Below, piece by piece: positions 18,824 through 26,616 of a DNA stretch of 64,000 nucleotides. The notes under the pieces were generated by a model. It ran no database searches. It was not told the origin of the DNA and saw nothing but the letters and a program-made list of their open reading frames with translations. A program made the position numbers and the translations under genes. Every line of letters starts with the position of its first letter. Position 1 is the stretch's first letter. Source of the stretch: Terriglobia bacterium (lineage in GTDB: Bacteria > Acidobacteriota > Terriglobia > Bryobacterales > Bryobacteraceae); the NCBI GenBank assembly GCA_020073145.1, contig JAIQFS010000002.1:1-64000 (forward strand), read 5' to 3'.

Positions 18824-18916
18824 GCGGCATGCGGGAGCGGGTCGAGCTGTTGGGGGGGCGCTTTGGAACGGGATGGCAGCCATGGCACCGTTCTGCGCAT
18901 CCGGGTTCCAGTATGA
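18724..18916 (+). pseudogene. 3' fragment of a DesK/NarX-type sensor histidine kinase
   Basis: Only the end of the ATPase domain survives: VSLRRDGAFCELAVADNG (N-box/G1 region, near 18730-18783) and GSGLSGMRERVELLGG (G2 box, near 18805-18855), typical of kinases paired with LuxR-type regulators. The frame breaks in a run of seven G at 18852-18858. With six G the C-terminus reads ERDGSHGTVLRIRVPV and stops at 18916, overlapping the regulator's ATG by four bases (ATGA). That restored overlap is strong evidence that this was the cognate kinase gene. Its sensor part, dimerisation helix and phospho-accepting histidine are gone, replaced by the truncated amidohydrolase. Confidence 0.75.
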
Positions 18917-19518
18917 CGATCCGGATCCTCATCGCCGAAGACCAGGCCATGGTGCGCGGCGCGCTGGCCGCGCTGCTCGAAACCGAATCGGACCTGAGTG
19001 TCGTCGCCCAGGCCCAAAACGGCGCCCAGGCGCTCGATCTGGCCATCTCCCAAAAACCCGACGTGTTGCTGTCCGATATCGAGATGCCGGAGATGACCGG
19101 TCTGGAAGTGGCCGCCGAAATCCAGCGCCGGCGGCTGCCCGTGCGCGTGGCCATCCTGACCACCTTCGCCCGCGCCGGCTATCTGCGGCGCGCCCTCGAT
19201 GCCGGGGTCTCCGGCTATCTGCTCAAAGACGCTCCCGCCACCACCCTGGCCAACGCCATCCGCCGCATTCACGCCGGCGGCCGCGTGATCGATCCCGAAC
19301 TCGCCGCCGAAGCCTGGACCGAACAGGATCCGCTGACCGACCGCGAACGCCAGGTCTTGCGCTACGCTAGTGAAGGCGCCACCGGCGCCGATATCGCGCT
19401 TCGCCTCAGCCTCTCCGAAGGAACCGTCCGCAACTATCTCTCCGAGGCCATCAGCAAACTGGGCGCTTCCAACCGCACCGACGCCGCCCGCATCGCCCGC
19501 CAGAAGGGCTGGCTCTGA
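18913..19518 (+). CDS. LuxR/NarL-family response regulator
   Basis: A 201-residue DNA-binding regulator. The receiver domain (residues 1-120) has the phospho-accepting D55 in LLSDIEMPEM, the acidic pair E9/D10 and the late lysine in YLLKDAPA. The C-terminal GerE helix-turn-helix (about 135-198) has LTDRERQVLRYASEGATGADIA. The size and the layout match DesR-type partners of DesK kinases. The gene is intact but its cognate kinase just upstream is a remnant, so it is an orphan unless another kinase or a small phosphodonor serves it. Confidence 0.92.
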   Translation: MTIRILIAEDQAMVRGALAALLETESDLSVVAQAQNGAQALDLAISQKPDVLLSDIEMPEMTGLEVAAEIQRRRLPVRVAILTTFARAGYLRRALDAGVSGYLLKDAPATTLANAIRRIHAGGRVIDPELAAEAWTEQDPLTDRERQVLRYASEGATGADIALRLSLSEGTVRNYLSEAISKLGASNRTDAARIARQKGWL

Positions 19519-19519
19519 G

Positions 19520-20539
19520 CTAAAACAACTGAATGCGCAGGTACTTTTTGGGGTTTCGGCGGAAGTCCCGCACCGCGTCGCGCATCTCGCGCGCCGCTCC
19601 GGCCAGATTGTCGTAATCCCGCGAGGTGCTGAACAGCGGGCTGGTGTTCAGGGCATCCACCTGCTCGATCAGGGAGCTCACGGTCTTATTCCAGCCCACA
19701 TACAGGTCGTCCGACGTCAGGAATTGCTGGGCGCGGAAATCGGCAGTGGACTTCCGAAGGCTCGCCGCTTGGTCGCGAAACGAGACGTACTGCCCATCTT
19801 CCCGCAGCAGGCGGCCGAGCTGGCCTTGTCCGGCCTGAATGCGTCCCAGCCGGTCGTCCAGCTCGGCCAACGGGACGCTGACTTGGCGATAGTCCTGGTC
19901 GGTCGTCAGCAACCGCCCGACCGCGCCCGTCGCGCTGGTAGCCTCGCGGAAACCGCGGTCGGCCTTCTCCAGGCCCTGGCGCAGATCGCTGTACGCAGCA
20001 GTGCCCGTCACCAACTCGCCCACCTGTCCGCGCCCCTGCTCGATGTCGGTCAGAGTGGCGTCCACGCTACGCAACTGCTGGGCGAACTGCTGCACGTCGA
20101 GGGTCTTGAGCAATTCCGGCTGCGCCCGAAACTGGATTTCTCCTCCCGGCAGAATGCGCGCCCGCGCCTTTCCCTGGGAGATGTCGATGTACCGATCGCC
20201 CAGCGCCCCTTCTGAGCCGATCTGCGCCGACGAATCGCCGGGGATGTCCGGCAGATGCGCGCGCTCGACGCTGAGCGTCAGGCGGATGACCCGTGTGGGT
20301 TCGCTCGACCCGGAGAACTCTACCGTGCCAACCTTCCCCACCGAAGTGCCGTTGACGCGCACGGCCGTGCCGGGCTCGATCCCCGTGGCGTCCGGCATAT
20401 AGAGATAGAGCGTTGTCTTCTGCTGGAGCAAGGTGCCGCCGGTCAGCAAATACACCACCACCGACAGAATCGCGACGGCCACCACCGCGGCCATCGTGAC
20501 GCGGAACCTGGCCCACAGGACGCCCCGGGCGTGCGGCAT
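19520..20539 (-). CDS. MCE/MlaD-family protein
   Basis: A 339-residue periplasmic-facing protein anchored by one N-terminal helix (residues 12-34). The MCE domain occupies about 38-120, with GIEPGTAVRVNGTSVGKV and the IGSEGALGDRYIDISQG segment of MlaD-type lipid-transport proteins. The rest (150-320) is a long helical region that probably builds an oligomeric tunnel across the periplasm. No permease or ATPase partner (MlaE, MlaF) is adjacent, so the rest of the lipid transporter must lie elsewhere. Its stop lies one base from the convergent response-regulator stop. Confidence 0.85.
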   Translation of the reverse strand: MPHARGVLWARFRVTMAAVVAVAILSVVVYLLTGGTLLQQKTTLYLYMPDATGIEPGTAVRVNGTSVGKVGTVEFSGSSEPTRVIRLTLSVERAHLPDIPGDSSAQIGSEGALGDRYIDISQGKARARILPGGEIQFRAQPELLKTLDVQQFAQQLRSVDATLTDIEQGRGQVGELVTGTAAYSDLRQGLEKADRGFREATSATGAVGRLLTTDQDYRQVSVPLAELDDRLGRIQAGQGQLGRLLREDGQYVSFRDQAASLRKSTADFRAQQFLTSDDLYVGWNKTVSSLIEQVDALNTSPLFSTSRDYDNLAGAAREMRDAVRDFRRNPKKYLRIQLF

Positions 20540-20625
20540 TCACCCGGATTGTACCGCGTGCCGCTCCCCGCGGGAGAGCGGCGAAACCCCGTCGCGCCTG
20601 CTACTGTAAATGGGTTGGAGCTGCC

Positions 20626-20886
20626 GTGAAGATTCGTTCCCGAAAATTTGACGGCCGGTGCGGTAAGCATAAACGGTACAACCCCGCGATCGACGGCCGT
20701 GGCGCCATCCGCGGCGCCTGCCCCCGCTGCCAGTTGCTCTTCGACATTTGGGAAGCCTCCCTGCGGCTGAACCAGTTGATCCGGAAATTCGACCCGTCGC
20801 ATGACGACGTGGAGCTTCCCAAAGCGCGCGAGGCGGCCGCCGGTGATCCGCGTCAATTGAGCCTGATCGAATCCGGCGACGAGTAG
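20626..20886 (+). CDS. Small basic protein with a possible zinc knuckle, function unknown
   Basis: An 86-residue protein starting with GTG at 20626; TTGGAG lies seven bases upstream as a Shine-Dalgarno candidate. Residues 12, 32 and 35 are cysteines (the last two as CPRC), with H14 nearby, so a small metal site is possible. Short charged N-terminus, no membrane segment and no recognised domain. It stands alone between convergent or divergent neighbours. A real gene is likely from the start signals and residue composition, but I cannot name it. Confidence 0.5.
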   Translation: MKIRSRKFDGRCGKHKRYNPAIDGRGAIRGACPRCQLLFDIWEASLRLNQLIRKFDPSHDDVELPKAREAAAGDPRQLSLIESGDE

Positions 20887-20907
20887 AGCCGCCGGTGCCG
20901 ATCGGCT

Positions 20908-21507
20908 TTACTGCGCCTTAAAGCGCAGAGAGATTCGGTTTTCCCCGCGGTCGCCGTAGGTGAGTTCCAGATCCTTCATCTTCTGCTTCTCCATCGAGAA
21001 GTAGAGGAGGCCGAACGCTGGCTCGTCGGTTTTCTTTTCCGGCAGGACTTTGTCGCTCAGCACCTTTTCGAGGGCCTGGTCGCCGGGGGAACTCGCATCT
21101 TTGACAACGGCTGGCCCGTTTACGGTCGGAGCCCGGTTGCCGTAGAGAATAGACCCCTCGTTGCCCCCGATGCGTTGTTGTGAGACCACCAGGGTCTCTT
21201 TTCCCACAATCTGCGAGGGCGCAAAAGGGGTGGCCTTTTCCCCGTTCTTGTCCGTACGCAGCGAAAAACTGTCACGGTCGATCTCGATCTCCTTGCCATA
21301 CTTGGGATCGATTTTGACGTCGGCCACGATGAAGTGCCCGCCTAAATCGGAACCGATCAGGTCCTTGACCGATGCCGGATCGAGATACAGCGTGACCTGG
21401 AGAGTCAGGTCCTGGTTTTCACCCCGGGCGGAGCCTACGATTCTTTTGTCGGAAGCGGCGAGCAGCAGCGCCAGCCCCGTCAGGAGGACCAAAAAACACG
21501 CTTTCAT
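20908..21507 (-). CDS. Secreted protein of unknown function
   Basis: A 199-residue protein with a clear signal peptide (residues 1-18, MKACFLVLLTGLALLLAA). The mature part is predicted mostly beta, with a segment listing charged residues around KIDPKYGKEIEIDRDSF and a tail ending YGDRGENRISLRF. No conserved catalytic motif is recognised. It is transcribed divergently from recA; the 86 bases between hold the promoters of both. Function unknown. Confidence 0.6.
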   Translation of the reverse strand: MKACFLVLLTGLALLLAASDKRIVGSARGENQDLTLQVTLYLDPASVKDLIGSDLGGHFIVADVKIDPKYGKEIEIDRDSFSLRTDKNGEKATPFAPSQIVGKETLVVSQQRIGGNEGSILYGNRAPTVNGPAVVKDASSPGDQALEKVLSDKVLPEKKTDEPAFGLLYFSMEKQKMKDLELTYGDRGENRISLRFKAQ

Positions 21508-21593
21508 CCGAGAAAACCCTTGCCCAGATTATACTCCTGGTTGTGCGGTGCACTCGGGTACAATGAGAGTTCACCCACAGGAGATTGGCAGCC

Positions 21594-22571
21594 ATGGACG
21601 AAAAGGAACGCGCGCGCGCATTAGACCTCACGCTCGGCCAGATTGAGAAGCAGTTTGGCAAGGGCTCGATCCTGCGTCTGGGATCGAAAGATGCCATCGT
21701 TCCGGTCTCGGTGATTTCGACGGGCTCGATTTCACTGGACGCAGCGTTGGGCGTCGGCGGACTCCCGCGCGGCCGCGTCTGCGAAATCTACGGCCCGGAG
21801 TCTTCCGGTAAAACCACGATCGCGCTCCAGGTGATCGCGGAGGCCCAGAAGAAGGGCGGAATGGCGGCGTTTATCGACGTGGAGCACGCGCTCGATCCCG
21901 CCTACGCCAAGAAACTCGGCGTCGACGTGGACAACCTTCTGGTGTCGCAGCCGGATTACGGCGAGCAGCTGGATGGAGAGATGGGAGACAGCCATATGGG
22001 CCTGCAGGCGCGGCTGATGTCGCAAGCGCTGCGGAAGCTCACCGGCGTGGTCTCCAAATCCAGGACCTGCCTGGTGTTCATCAATCAGATCCGCGAAAAG
22101 ATCGGAGTGATGTTCGGCAACCCGGAAACCACCACTGGCGGCCGCGCCCTCAAGTTCTATGCCTCGGTGCGGCTGGATATCCGGCGGATCGCCGCGATCA
22201 AGGACGGCGACACCGTAATCGGCGGCCGGACCCGCGTCAAAGTGGTGAAGAATAAGGTGGCGGCGCCCTTCCGCGAGGCCGAGTTCGACATGATCTACGG
22301 GGAAGGCGTTTCCCGCGAGGGCGACCTGCTGGATCTTGGCGTCGCGCAGAACCTGATTGAAAAGAGCGGCGCGTGGTTTAGTTACAAAGGGGACCGCATC
22401 GGACAAGGCCGAGAAAACTCGCGCCAGTTCCTCAAGGATAATCCAGACATCCGGCAAGCGCTCGACACCGAACTGCGCAAAGCGCTGGGCCTGCTGAAGC
22501 TCGAAGCCGCGCCGGCCGCGGAAGCCGCGGTCGCCGGCGCGTCCCCGCGGCCCGTGCCCGCGCGCCGGTAG
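21594..22571 (+). CDS. recA: RecA recombinase lacking the Walker B region
   Basis: RecA normally forms ATP-dependent filaments on single-stranded DNA and drives strand exchange and the SOS response. The ATG at 21594 follows CAGGAG; a TTG at 21585 is an alternative. The N-terminal helix, Walker A GPESSGKT (67-74), E97, loop L1 start GDSHMG, the FINQIR segment, loop L2 and the C-terminal domain are all well conserved. However QPDYGEQ (119-125) runs directly into LDGEMGDSH. About 30 residues are missing, corresponding to E. coli positions about 125-155, which include the Walker B strand with D144. Length is 325 residues against about 350 usual. Reading frame is kept. Activity is doubtful unless another protein compensates. 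Confidence 0.9.
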   Translation: MDEKERARALDLTLGQIEKQFGKGSILRLGSKDAIVPVSVISTGSISLDAALGVGGLPRGRVCEIYGPESSGKTTIALQVIAEAQKKGGMAAFIDVEHALDPAYAKKLGVDVDNLLVSQPDYGEQLDGEMGDSHMGLQARLMSQALRKLTGVVSKSRTCLVFINQIREKIGVMFGNPETTTGGRALKFYASVRLDIRRIAAIKDGDTVIGGRTRVKVVKNKVAAPFREAEFDMIYGEGVSREGDLLDLGVAQNLIEKSGAWFSYKGDRIGQGRENSRQFLKDNPDIRQALDTELRKALGLLKLEAAPAAEAAVAGASPRPVPARR

Positions 22572-22587
22572 AAGGCCGCCTGCCGCG

Positions 22588-23340
22588 ATGAACGAGCTCG
22601 ATCGCCAGCGAGCCATTCATCTGCGGCTTTCGGCTATGCAGGCGTCTCCCTCGGGCCGGGATGCATCCTCGTTGCCCACTGGATTTGCGGCCCTCGACGC
22701 CGCCTTGGCAATCGGCGGACTTCCTACCGGCTGCATTGTGGAACTCTACGGTCCCGCTTCCTGCGGGAAGACGGCCTTGGCCTTGCAAGCCCTCGCACAC
22801 GGGCAATCGAGCGGCACGGCCGCCGCGTGGATTGACGTCGAGCACGTCTTCGACGCCGGGTTTGCCGCGCGACTCGGCGTCGATGTGGCCCGCCTGCCCG
22901 TCACCCAACCGGCCACCGCCGAGGAGGCCCTGGAAATGGCGCGCAGCTTGGCGGCTTCCGGTGCGGTGGAACTGGTGGTGATCGATTCCGCGGCGGCCCT
23001 GGTTCCCCAATTGGAAATCGACGTTGGACTCGGAGACTCCGGAATGGGCATGCAGAGCCGCGTGCTGGGCTCCGAACTGCGGCGGCTTTCGCGCGTGGCC
23101 GCGCGCTCCGGCGCCTGTATCCTGATCCTGAACCAGACGCGCGCCCGGCTCGAATCGACGGGAGGAGTCGAGACCAGCGCCGGCGGTCCGCCTCTCAAAC
23201 TGCATGCCGCGACGCGCATCGCGCTCTCCGCCACCGGCCGGAAAGTTCGCTTTCGTATCTTGAAGAACAAGCGTGGCGGGCCGTTCGCGACGGGTGAGTT
23301 GGAATGGCGCCCGGGCGCTGGTTTTGTGGATCGCCCATGA
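22588..23340 (+). CDS. RecA-like ATPase paralogue, tandem to recA
   Basis: A 250-residue protein 16 bases after recA and in the same direction. It has Walker A GPASCGKT (55-62), catalytic E85 in WIDVEHVFD, Walker B LVVIDSAAALVP (129-140), the L1-like GDSGMGMQS and a glutamine in ILNQTRA. Loop L2 is short and altered, and the protein ends after NKRGGPF and a short tail, so the RecA C-terminal domain is missing. It resembles RecA more than ImuA or SulA but is clearly divergent. It retains exactly the stretch missing in its neighbour. It might act as a RecA accessory, a mixed-filament partner or a regulator; none of these is shown by the sequence. Confidence 0.8.
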   Translation: MNELDRQRAIHLRLSAMQASPSGRDASSLPTGFAALDAALAIGGLPTGCIVELYGPASCGKTALALQALAHGQSSGTAAAWIDVEHVFDAGFAARLGVDVARLPVTQPATAEEALEMARSLAASGAVELVVIDSAAALVPQLEIDVGLGDSGMGMQSRVLGSELRRLSRVAARSGACILILNQTRARLESTGGVETSAGGPPLKLHAATRIALSATGRKVRFRILKNKRGGPFATGELEWRPGAGFVDRP

Positions 23341-23363
23341 CGTGCGGAACACGCCGCTCTACG

Positions 23364-23393
23364 TAAAAAACCCTGAAAAATCGGGCTTTTTTT
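23364..23393 (+). terminator. Probable terminator of the recA pair
   Basis: AAAAAACCC is followed by a nine-base loop and GGG, a one-base bulge and seven T residues. The stem is short in GC but ends in a clean T tract, placed 24 bases after the stop of the second gene. Confidence 0.5.
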
Positions 23394-23404
23394 GCGCATT
23401 TCTC

Positions 23405-23433
23405 TTTACATCATTCTGGCCTTCCCTTATTAT
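23405..23433 (+). promoter_or_regulatory. Sigma-70-type promoter of the HU gene
   Basis: TTTACA at 23405-23410 and TATTAT at 23428-23433 are separated by 17 bases, a near-consensus housekeeping promoter. Transcription from about 23440 would give a leader of roughly 135 bases before the HU start. Confidence 0.65.
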
Positions 23434-23576
23434 GGAATCGAATTGAGACGGGCGTGGCAGCGGACGCCGCCTCCTTCCACCGAGTTGGATGGTGCTGGAG
23501 GCGTCCTGCCTGAGATCACAGCGGACCTGCTCCATAGTTCAGTTCAAGAACCGACGGCAGAATCAGAAGGAGAGAT

Positions 23577-23879
23577 ATGGCAAATCAGAGAATGACCCAG
23601 ACGCAACTGGTGCGATCGCTCGCGGAAGGCTGCGAAGTCAACAATAAGACGGCGCGTGCATTCCTGGATGGCCTCTCGAGCTTGGCGATCGCCGAAGTGA
23701 AGAAGAACGGCGTATTCGTGCTTCCGGGAATCGGCCGGCTGGTGCGTGTGGATCGGAAGGCCCGGATCGGCCGCAACCCAGCCACCGGCGAATCCATCAA
23801 GATCCCGGCCAAGAAGGTAGTCAAGTTCCGCGTGGCGAAAGCCGCGAAGGACTCGATCGTTCCCCCCAAGAAGAAGTAG
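23577..23879 (+). CDS. hup: HU/IHF-family DNA-binding protein
   Basis: A 100-residue nucleoid protein that bends DNA as a dimer. The N-terminal helices (residues 5-45) are followed by the conserved GVFVLPGIGRLVRVDRKAR beta saddle and the DNA-inserting arm GRNPATGESIKIPAKK with its tip proline, then a Lys-rich tail ending PPKKK. The Shine-Dalgarno AGAAGGAGAG precedes the ATG at good spacing. It has its own promoter upstream and a strong terminator downstream, so it is transcribed alone. HU rather than IHF specificity is likely but not proven. Confidence 0.93.
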   Translation: MANQRMTQTQLVRSLAEGCEVNNKTARAFLDGLSSLAIAEVKKNGVFVLPGIGRLVRVDRKARIGRNPATGESIKIPAKKVVKFRVAKAAKDSIVPPKKK

Positions 23880-23901
23880 CTGGTGTTCTCCCAAAATCAA
23901 A

Positions 23902-23940
23902 AACCCCGCGACCCGGAATGGGCTCGCGGGGTTGTATTTT
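23902..23940. terminator. Strong, probably bidirectional intrinsic terminator
   Basis: AACCCCGCGA (23902-23911) pairs perfectly with TCGCGGGGTT (23924-23933) around a 12-base loop. T-rich sequence follows on the plus strand and A-rich sequence precedes it. It lies between the convergent HU and tatA genes and probably serves both. Confidence 0.8.
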
Positions 23941-23989
23941 CATAAGTCGATGAATTCAGCCCACCCTGCGGGCTGCTTCAGGAAGCCGC

Positions 23990-24181
23990 CTACTTCTTCG
24001 TTTCGACCTTGTCTTCTTCCTTCTTCACGTCTCCCTTGTCTTCGTCGCCTTTCAACGCTGATTTAAAGTTGCGAATTCCTTCACCTAAACCTTTCGCAAC
24101 TTCGGGAATCTTCTTGCCGCCAAATAGCAGCACCGCGACTCCCAGGATGACGAGAAGTTCGGGAAAGCCAATGGACCTCAT
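23990..24181 (-). CDS. tatA: Sec-independent translocase subunit TatA
   Basis: A 63-residue protein with the TatA/E design: one N-terminal transmembrane helix (about residues 6-22, [17 protein letters not shown]), the hinge [14 protein letters not shown] and amphipathic helix (25-42), then a charged tail. It forms the pore of the twin-arginine export system that carries folded proteins. Tat-type signals are present on the beta-lactamase (4324) and the FAD oxidoreductase (55833) in this window. tatC is not nearby. Confidence 0.93.
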   Translation of the reverse strand: MRSIGFPELLVILGVAVLLFGGKKIPEVAKGLGEGIRNFKSALKGDEDKGDVKKEEDKVETKK

Positions 24182-24236
24182 ACGGCCTCCTTGTATACCG
24201 TATTGTAGGTATTTCGCTCGGGCGGCGTCAACCTGC

Positions 24237-25577
24237 CTACGATTTTGCCCTGCCTGCCGCCTTGGCCCGCGTTTTCAGCACGATGGGCGTTCCCTGAAAA
24301 CCAAAGCGCCGCCGGATCTGGTTCATGATCTGGCGTTCATGGGAAAAGTGGAGCGCGCCGCCCTTGCCCGTGAACAGCACAAACGTGGGCGGCCGCACCG
24401 CAGCTTGAGTGATATAAAAGATCTTCCGTTCCTCAAAACGGAGGTGCTCGACGAAGCGGTTTAGCTCTCCGGTCGGAATGCGTCGCGCGGCGGATTGATC
24501 CACTTCGCGGATCAACCGGAACAACGAGGGCACGCCCGCGCCGGTCTTCGCCGAGAGAAACACCACCGGCGCATAATCCAGGAATTTGAACTGGTCGCGG
24601 ACCTCGCTCTCGAATTCCTGCTTCTTGCGGCCCTTGGCCTCATCCCATTTGTTGACGCAGACGATGAGGGCGCGTCCTCCTTCATGCGCGTAGCCGGCGA
24701 TGGTGGCATCCAGCCCCACCACCCCTTCGGTGGCGTCCAGCACCAGCAAGGCCACGTGCGCCATGCGGATGTGCCGCCGCGCCATCACCACGCTCAGCTT
24801 CTCCGCCATGAGCCTGGTCTTTCCCTTGCGGCGGATTCCCGCCGTGTCAACGAATACGTAGTCGATGCCGTCGTGCGTGACCTTCTCGTCCACCGCGTCC
24901 CGCGTGGTTCCGGCCACCGGCGACACAATGGCGCGTTCCTGCCCCGTGAGCGCGTTGAGTAGGGTCGATTTCCCCACGTTCGGCCGCCCGATGATCGCCA
25001 CGCTGATGGGACGAATGTCGGGAGTAACTTCGGGTTGGACCGCGTCCGGCGATTCCTCCGGTTCGGCGCTGGCTTTGGTGAAACCGGCCGTGACGTGGTC
25101 GAGCAGAGCATCGACGCCCAGACTGTGCTCCGCCGAAACCGGATAAACCTCGGCGATCCCCAGTCCGTAGAATTCGTGCGCCAGCCCCTCCCGCGCCACG
25201 GTATCGATCTTGTTCACCGCCAGGGTGACGGGTTTGCCCAGGCGTTGCAGCATCTGGGCCAGGTCGCGATCGGCGCCCGTGATCTCCGCGCGGCCGTCCA
25301 CCAGCAGAATGATGTGGGACGCGTTCTCCAGCGCCACCCGCGCCTGGCGCAGGATCTGGCCGGGAATGTACTCCTGATCGTGGATGATGATGCCTCCCGT
25401 GTCGATCAGCTCGAAACGGCAAGCGTCGTGTTGAGCCGGCCCAACAATGCGGTCGCGCGTAATGCCCGGTTCGTCACCGACGATGGCGCGCCTTTGTCCT
25501 GTGATGCGGTTGAAGAGGGTGGACTTTCCTACATTGGGCCGGCCCACAATCACCACTGTGGGAAGGCTGCCCGGCAT
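24237..25577 (-). CDS. der: Ribosome assembly GTPase Der (EngA)
   Basis: A 446-residue GTPase with two tandem G domains and a C-terminal KH-like domain, required for 50S subunit maturation. Each G domain has the G1 motif GRPNVGKST, at about residues 9-17 and again after the acidic linker near 190, plus NKID and NKWD G4 motifs and DTGG/DTAG G3 motifs. The ATG at 25577 has GGGGGTGC upstream and gives the normal [13 protein letters not shown] start; an ATG at 25628 would add an unconserved Arg/Ala-rich extension. The tail is basic ([11 protein letters not shown]). Confidence 0.95.
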   Translation of the reverse strand: MPGSLPTVVIVGRPNVGKSTLFNRITGQRRAIVGDEPGITRDRIVGPAQHDACRFELIDTGGIIIHDQEYIPGQILRQARVALENASHIILLVDGRAEITGADRDLAQMLQRLGKPVTLAVNKIDTVAREGLAHEFYGLGIAEVYPVSAEHSLGVDALLDHVTAGFTKASAEPEESPDAVQPEVTPDIRPISVAIIGRPNVGKSTLLNALTGQERAIVSPVAGTTRDAVDEKVTHDGIDYVFVDTAGIRRKGKTRLMAEKLSVVMARRHIRMAHVALLVLDATEGVVGLDATIAGYAHEGGRALIVCVNKWDEAKGRKKQEFESEVRDQFKFLDYAPVVFLSAKTGAGVPSLFRLIREVDQSAARRIPTGELNRFVEHLRFEERKIFYITQAAVRPPTFVLFTGKGGALHFSHERQIMNQIRRRFGFQGTPIVLKTRAKAAGRAKS

Positions 25578-25619
25578 GCACCCCCATGATAGCGCGGCCG
25601 CGCGTGCTACAGTGCGGTC

Positions 25620-26051
25620 GTGACGCACTACCCGATCTTCCTCGATCTGCGGAATCGCCCGGTGCTGGTGGTAGGCGGGGGCAAAGTGGCCTTGCGAAAG
25701 GCCCGGGGCCTAGTGGACGCCGGGGCTCGGGTCACGGTGGTGGCCCCACGCGCGCAGCCCTCGTTCGATGCCCTGCCGGTTCGGAGGCTCCCGCGCCGTT
25801 TCCGCGTGTCCGACCTGGCGGGCGCTGCGCTGGTGTTTGCCGCCACCGACGCCCGTAGCGTGAATCTCCGGATCGGTGAGGCCGCCCGAAAGCGGGGCAT
25901 CTTGGCGAATATCGCCGATTCTGCCGCAGAGTGCGATTTCGTGGTTCCGGCGCGCCTGGAGCGCGGCGGGATCCAGATCGCGATTGCCACCGGAGGCCGG
26001 AAGCCGCGCCTGTCGGCGGAGTTGCGGAAGAAGCTGGAACAGATTCTGTAA
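25620..26051 (+). CDS. Precorrin-2 dehydrogenase-like protein (CysG N-terminal / Met8 type)
   Basis: A 143-residue NAD-binding protein that starts MTHYPIFLDLRNRPVLVVGGGKVALRKARGL as a GTG-initiated frame. The GGGKVA dinucleotide loop, the DAGARVTVVAP strand, FAATDA and NIADSAAECDFVVPA segments are those of the siroheme-synthase dehydrogenase, which oxidises precorrin-2 to sirohydrochlorin. It is shorter than the usual 200 or so residues: it ends soon after IQIAIATGGRKPRLSAELR and lacks the dimerisation and helical C-terminal part. No other siroheme or heme gene is adjacent. A TACAGT -10 box ends six bases before the GTG. Confidence 0.82.
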   Translation: MTHYPIFLDLRNRPVLVVGGGKVALRKARGLVDAGARVTVVAPRAQPSFDALPVRRLPRRFRVSDLAGAALVFAATDARSVNLRIGEAARKRGILANIADSAAECDFVVPARLERGGIQIAIATGGRKPRLSAELRKKLEQIL

Positions 26052-26091
26052 ACGCCCTCGCCCCTCCGGTGATTCCAATCCCGCGGTGTGG

Positions 26092-26276
26092 CTAAGGCCG
26101 GCGAACCTCGAGATCGTCACAGATCTTGCGAGCGAGGAAATCGTTCACTTCACGATGCCGCGGAACGGCGGAAGATCGCCGCACCTTCGATTTACATAGA
26201 CGGTGTGGTTGCCGCCTTCGCGGTGAAGCTCGCAGCCTTGCTGTTCCAGGTGCCGGATGAGGTCGGCGCGTTTCAC
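26092..26276 (-). pseudogene. hicA: HicA mRNA interferase gene broken by a frameshift
   Basis: HicA toxins are small double-stranded-RNA-binding-domain ribonucleases held in check by HicB. From GTG at 26276 the frame reads KRADLIRHLEQQGCELHREG and GNHTVYVNR, a standard HicA start with its catalytic histidine in GGNH. It then meets a stop, but one base later the second frame gives SSAVPRHREVNDFLARKICD and stops at 26092. One base is missing around 26186-26190 (AATCGAAGG). The total of 185 bases would make 61 residues, the normal length, if one base were restored. The GTG overlaps the hicB stop (GTGA). Confidence 0.8.
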
Positions 26277-26500
26277 GCGGCGGGGACGATCAGAGGTTCC
26301 CGAATGACCTCGGCGCCCTCCAGCGACTGCTCCGACAACTCACGGTTGGCATCCAGGACCATGGTGACCGCCTCCTCCAGGTTGGCGCGCGCCTCATCCA
26401 AAGTTCCCCCTTGCGTATTTGCGCCGGGGAGCTCCTCGACGAATGCCACGTAACCTTCGGGCACCTTCATGTATACAGCCGTCAGTGTCATTTGGGCCAT
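26273..26500 (-). CDS. hicB: HicB-family antitoxin
   Basis: A 75-residue HicB-like protein (72 if started at the next ATG, 26491). MTLTAVYMKVPEGYVAFVEEL and GANTQGGTLDEARANLEEAV are the partial RNase-H-fold signature of HicB antitoxins, which bind and neutralise HicA and often repress their own operon. The C-terminal DNA-binding helix-turn-helix of the longer HicB forms is absent, as in the short class. It is upstream of hicA with a four-base overlap. Because hicA is frameshifted, this antitoxin appears intact but without a working partner. Confidence 0.82.
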   Translation of the reverse strand: MAQMTLTAVYMKVPEGYVAFVEELPGANTQGGTLDEARANLEEAVTMVLDANRELSEQSLEGAEVIREPLIVPAA

Positions 26501-26616
26501 ACGCTGCAATGATACCAGGATGCGGCTGCTTGCCCGTGCGGCCCCGCCGCGGCCCGCCTGCGCAACGCAGAGAACCATGCGCCACCGCGCCCTCGCGCTA
26601 AAATCAATACGTCCCC

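Noticed and set aside
21508-21593. Possible LexA/SOS box and promoter upstream of recA
   Set aside because: TACAAT at 21559 and TATACT at 21530 lack convincing -35 partners, and no clear palindrome was found. Not enough to call a site.
23392-23595. A 67-codon frame between the recA pair and HU
   Set aside because: Covers the HU promoter and Shine-Dalgarno region, with no domain and no start signal.
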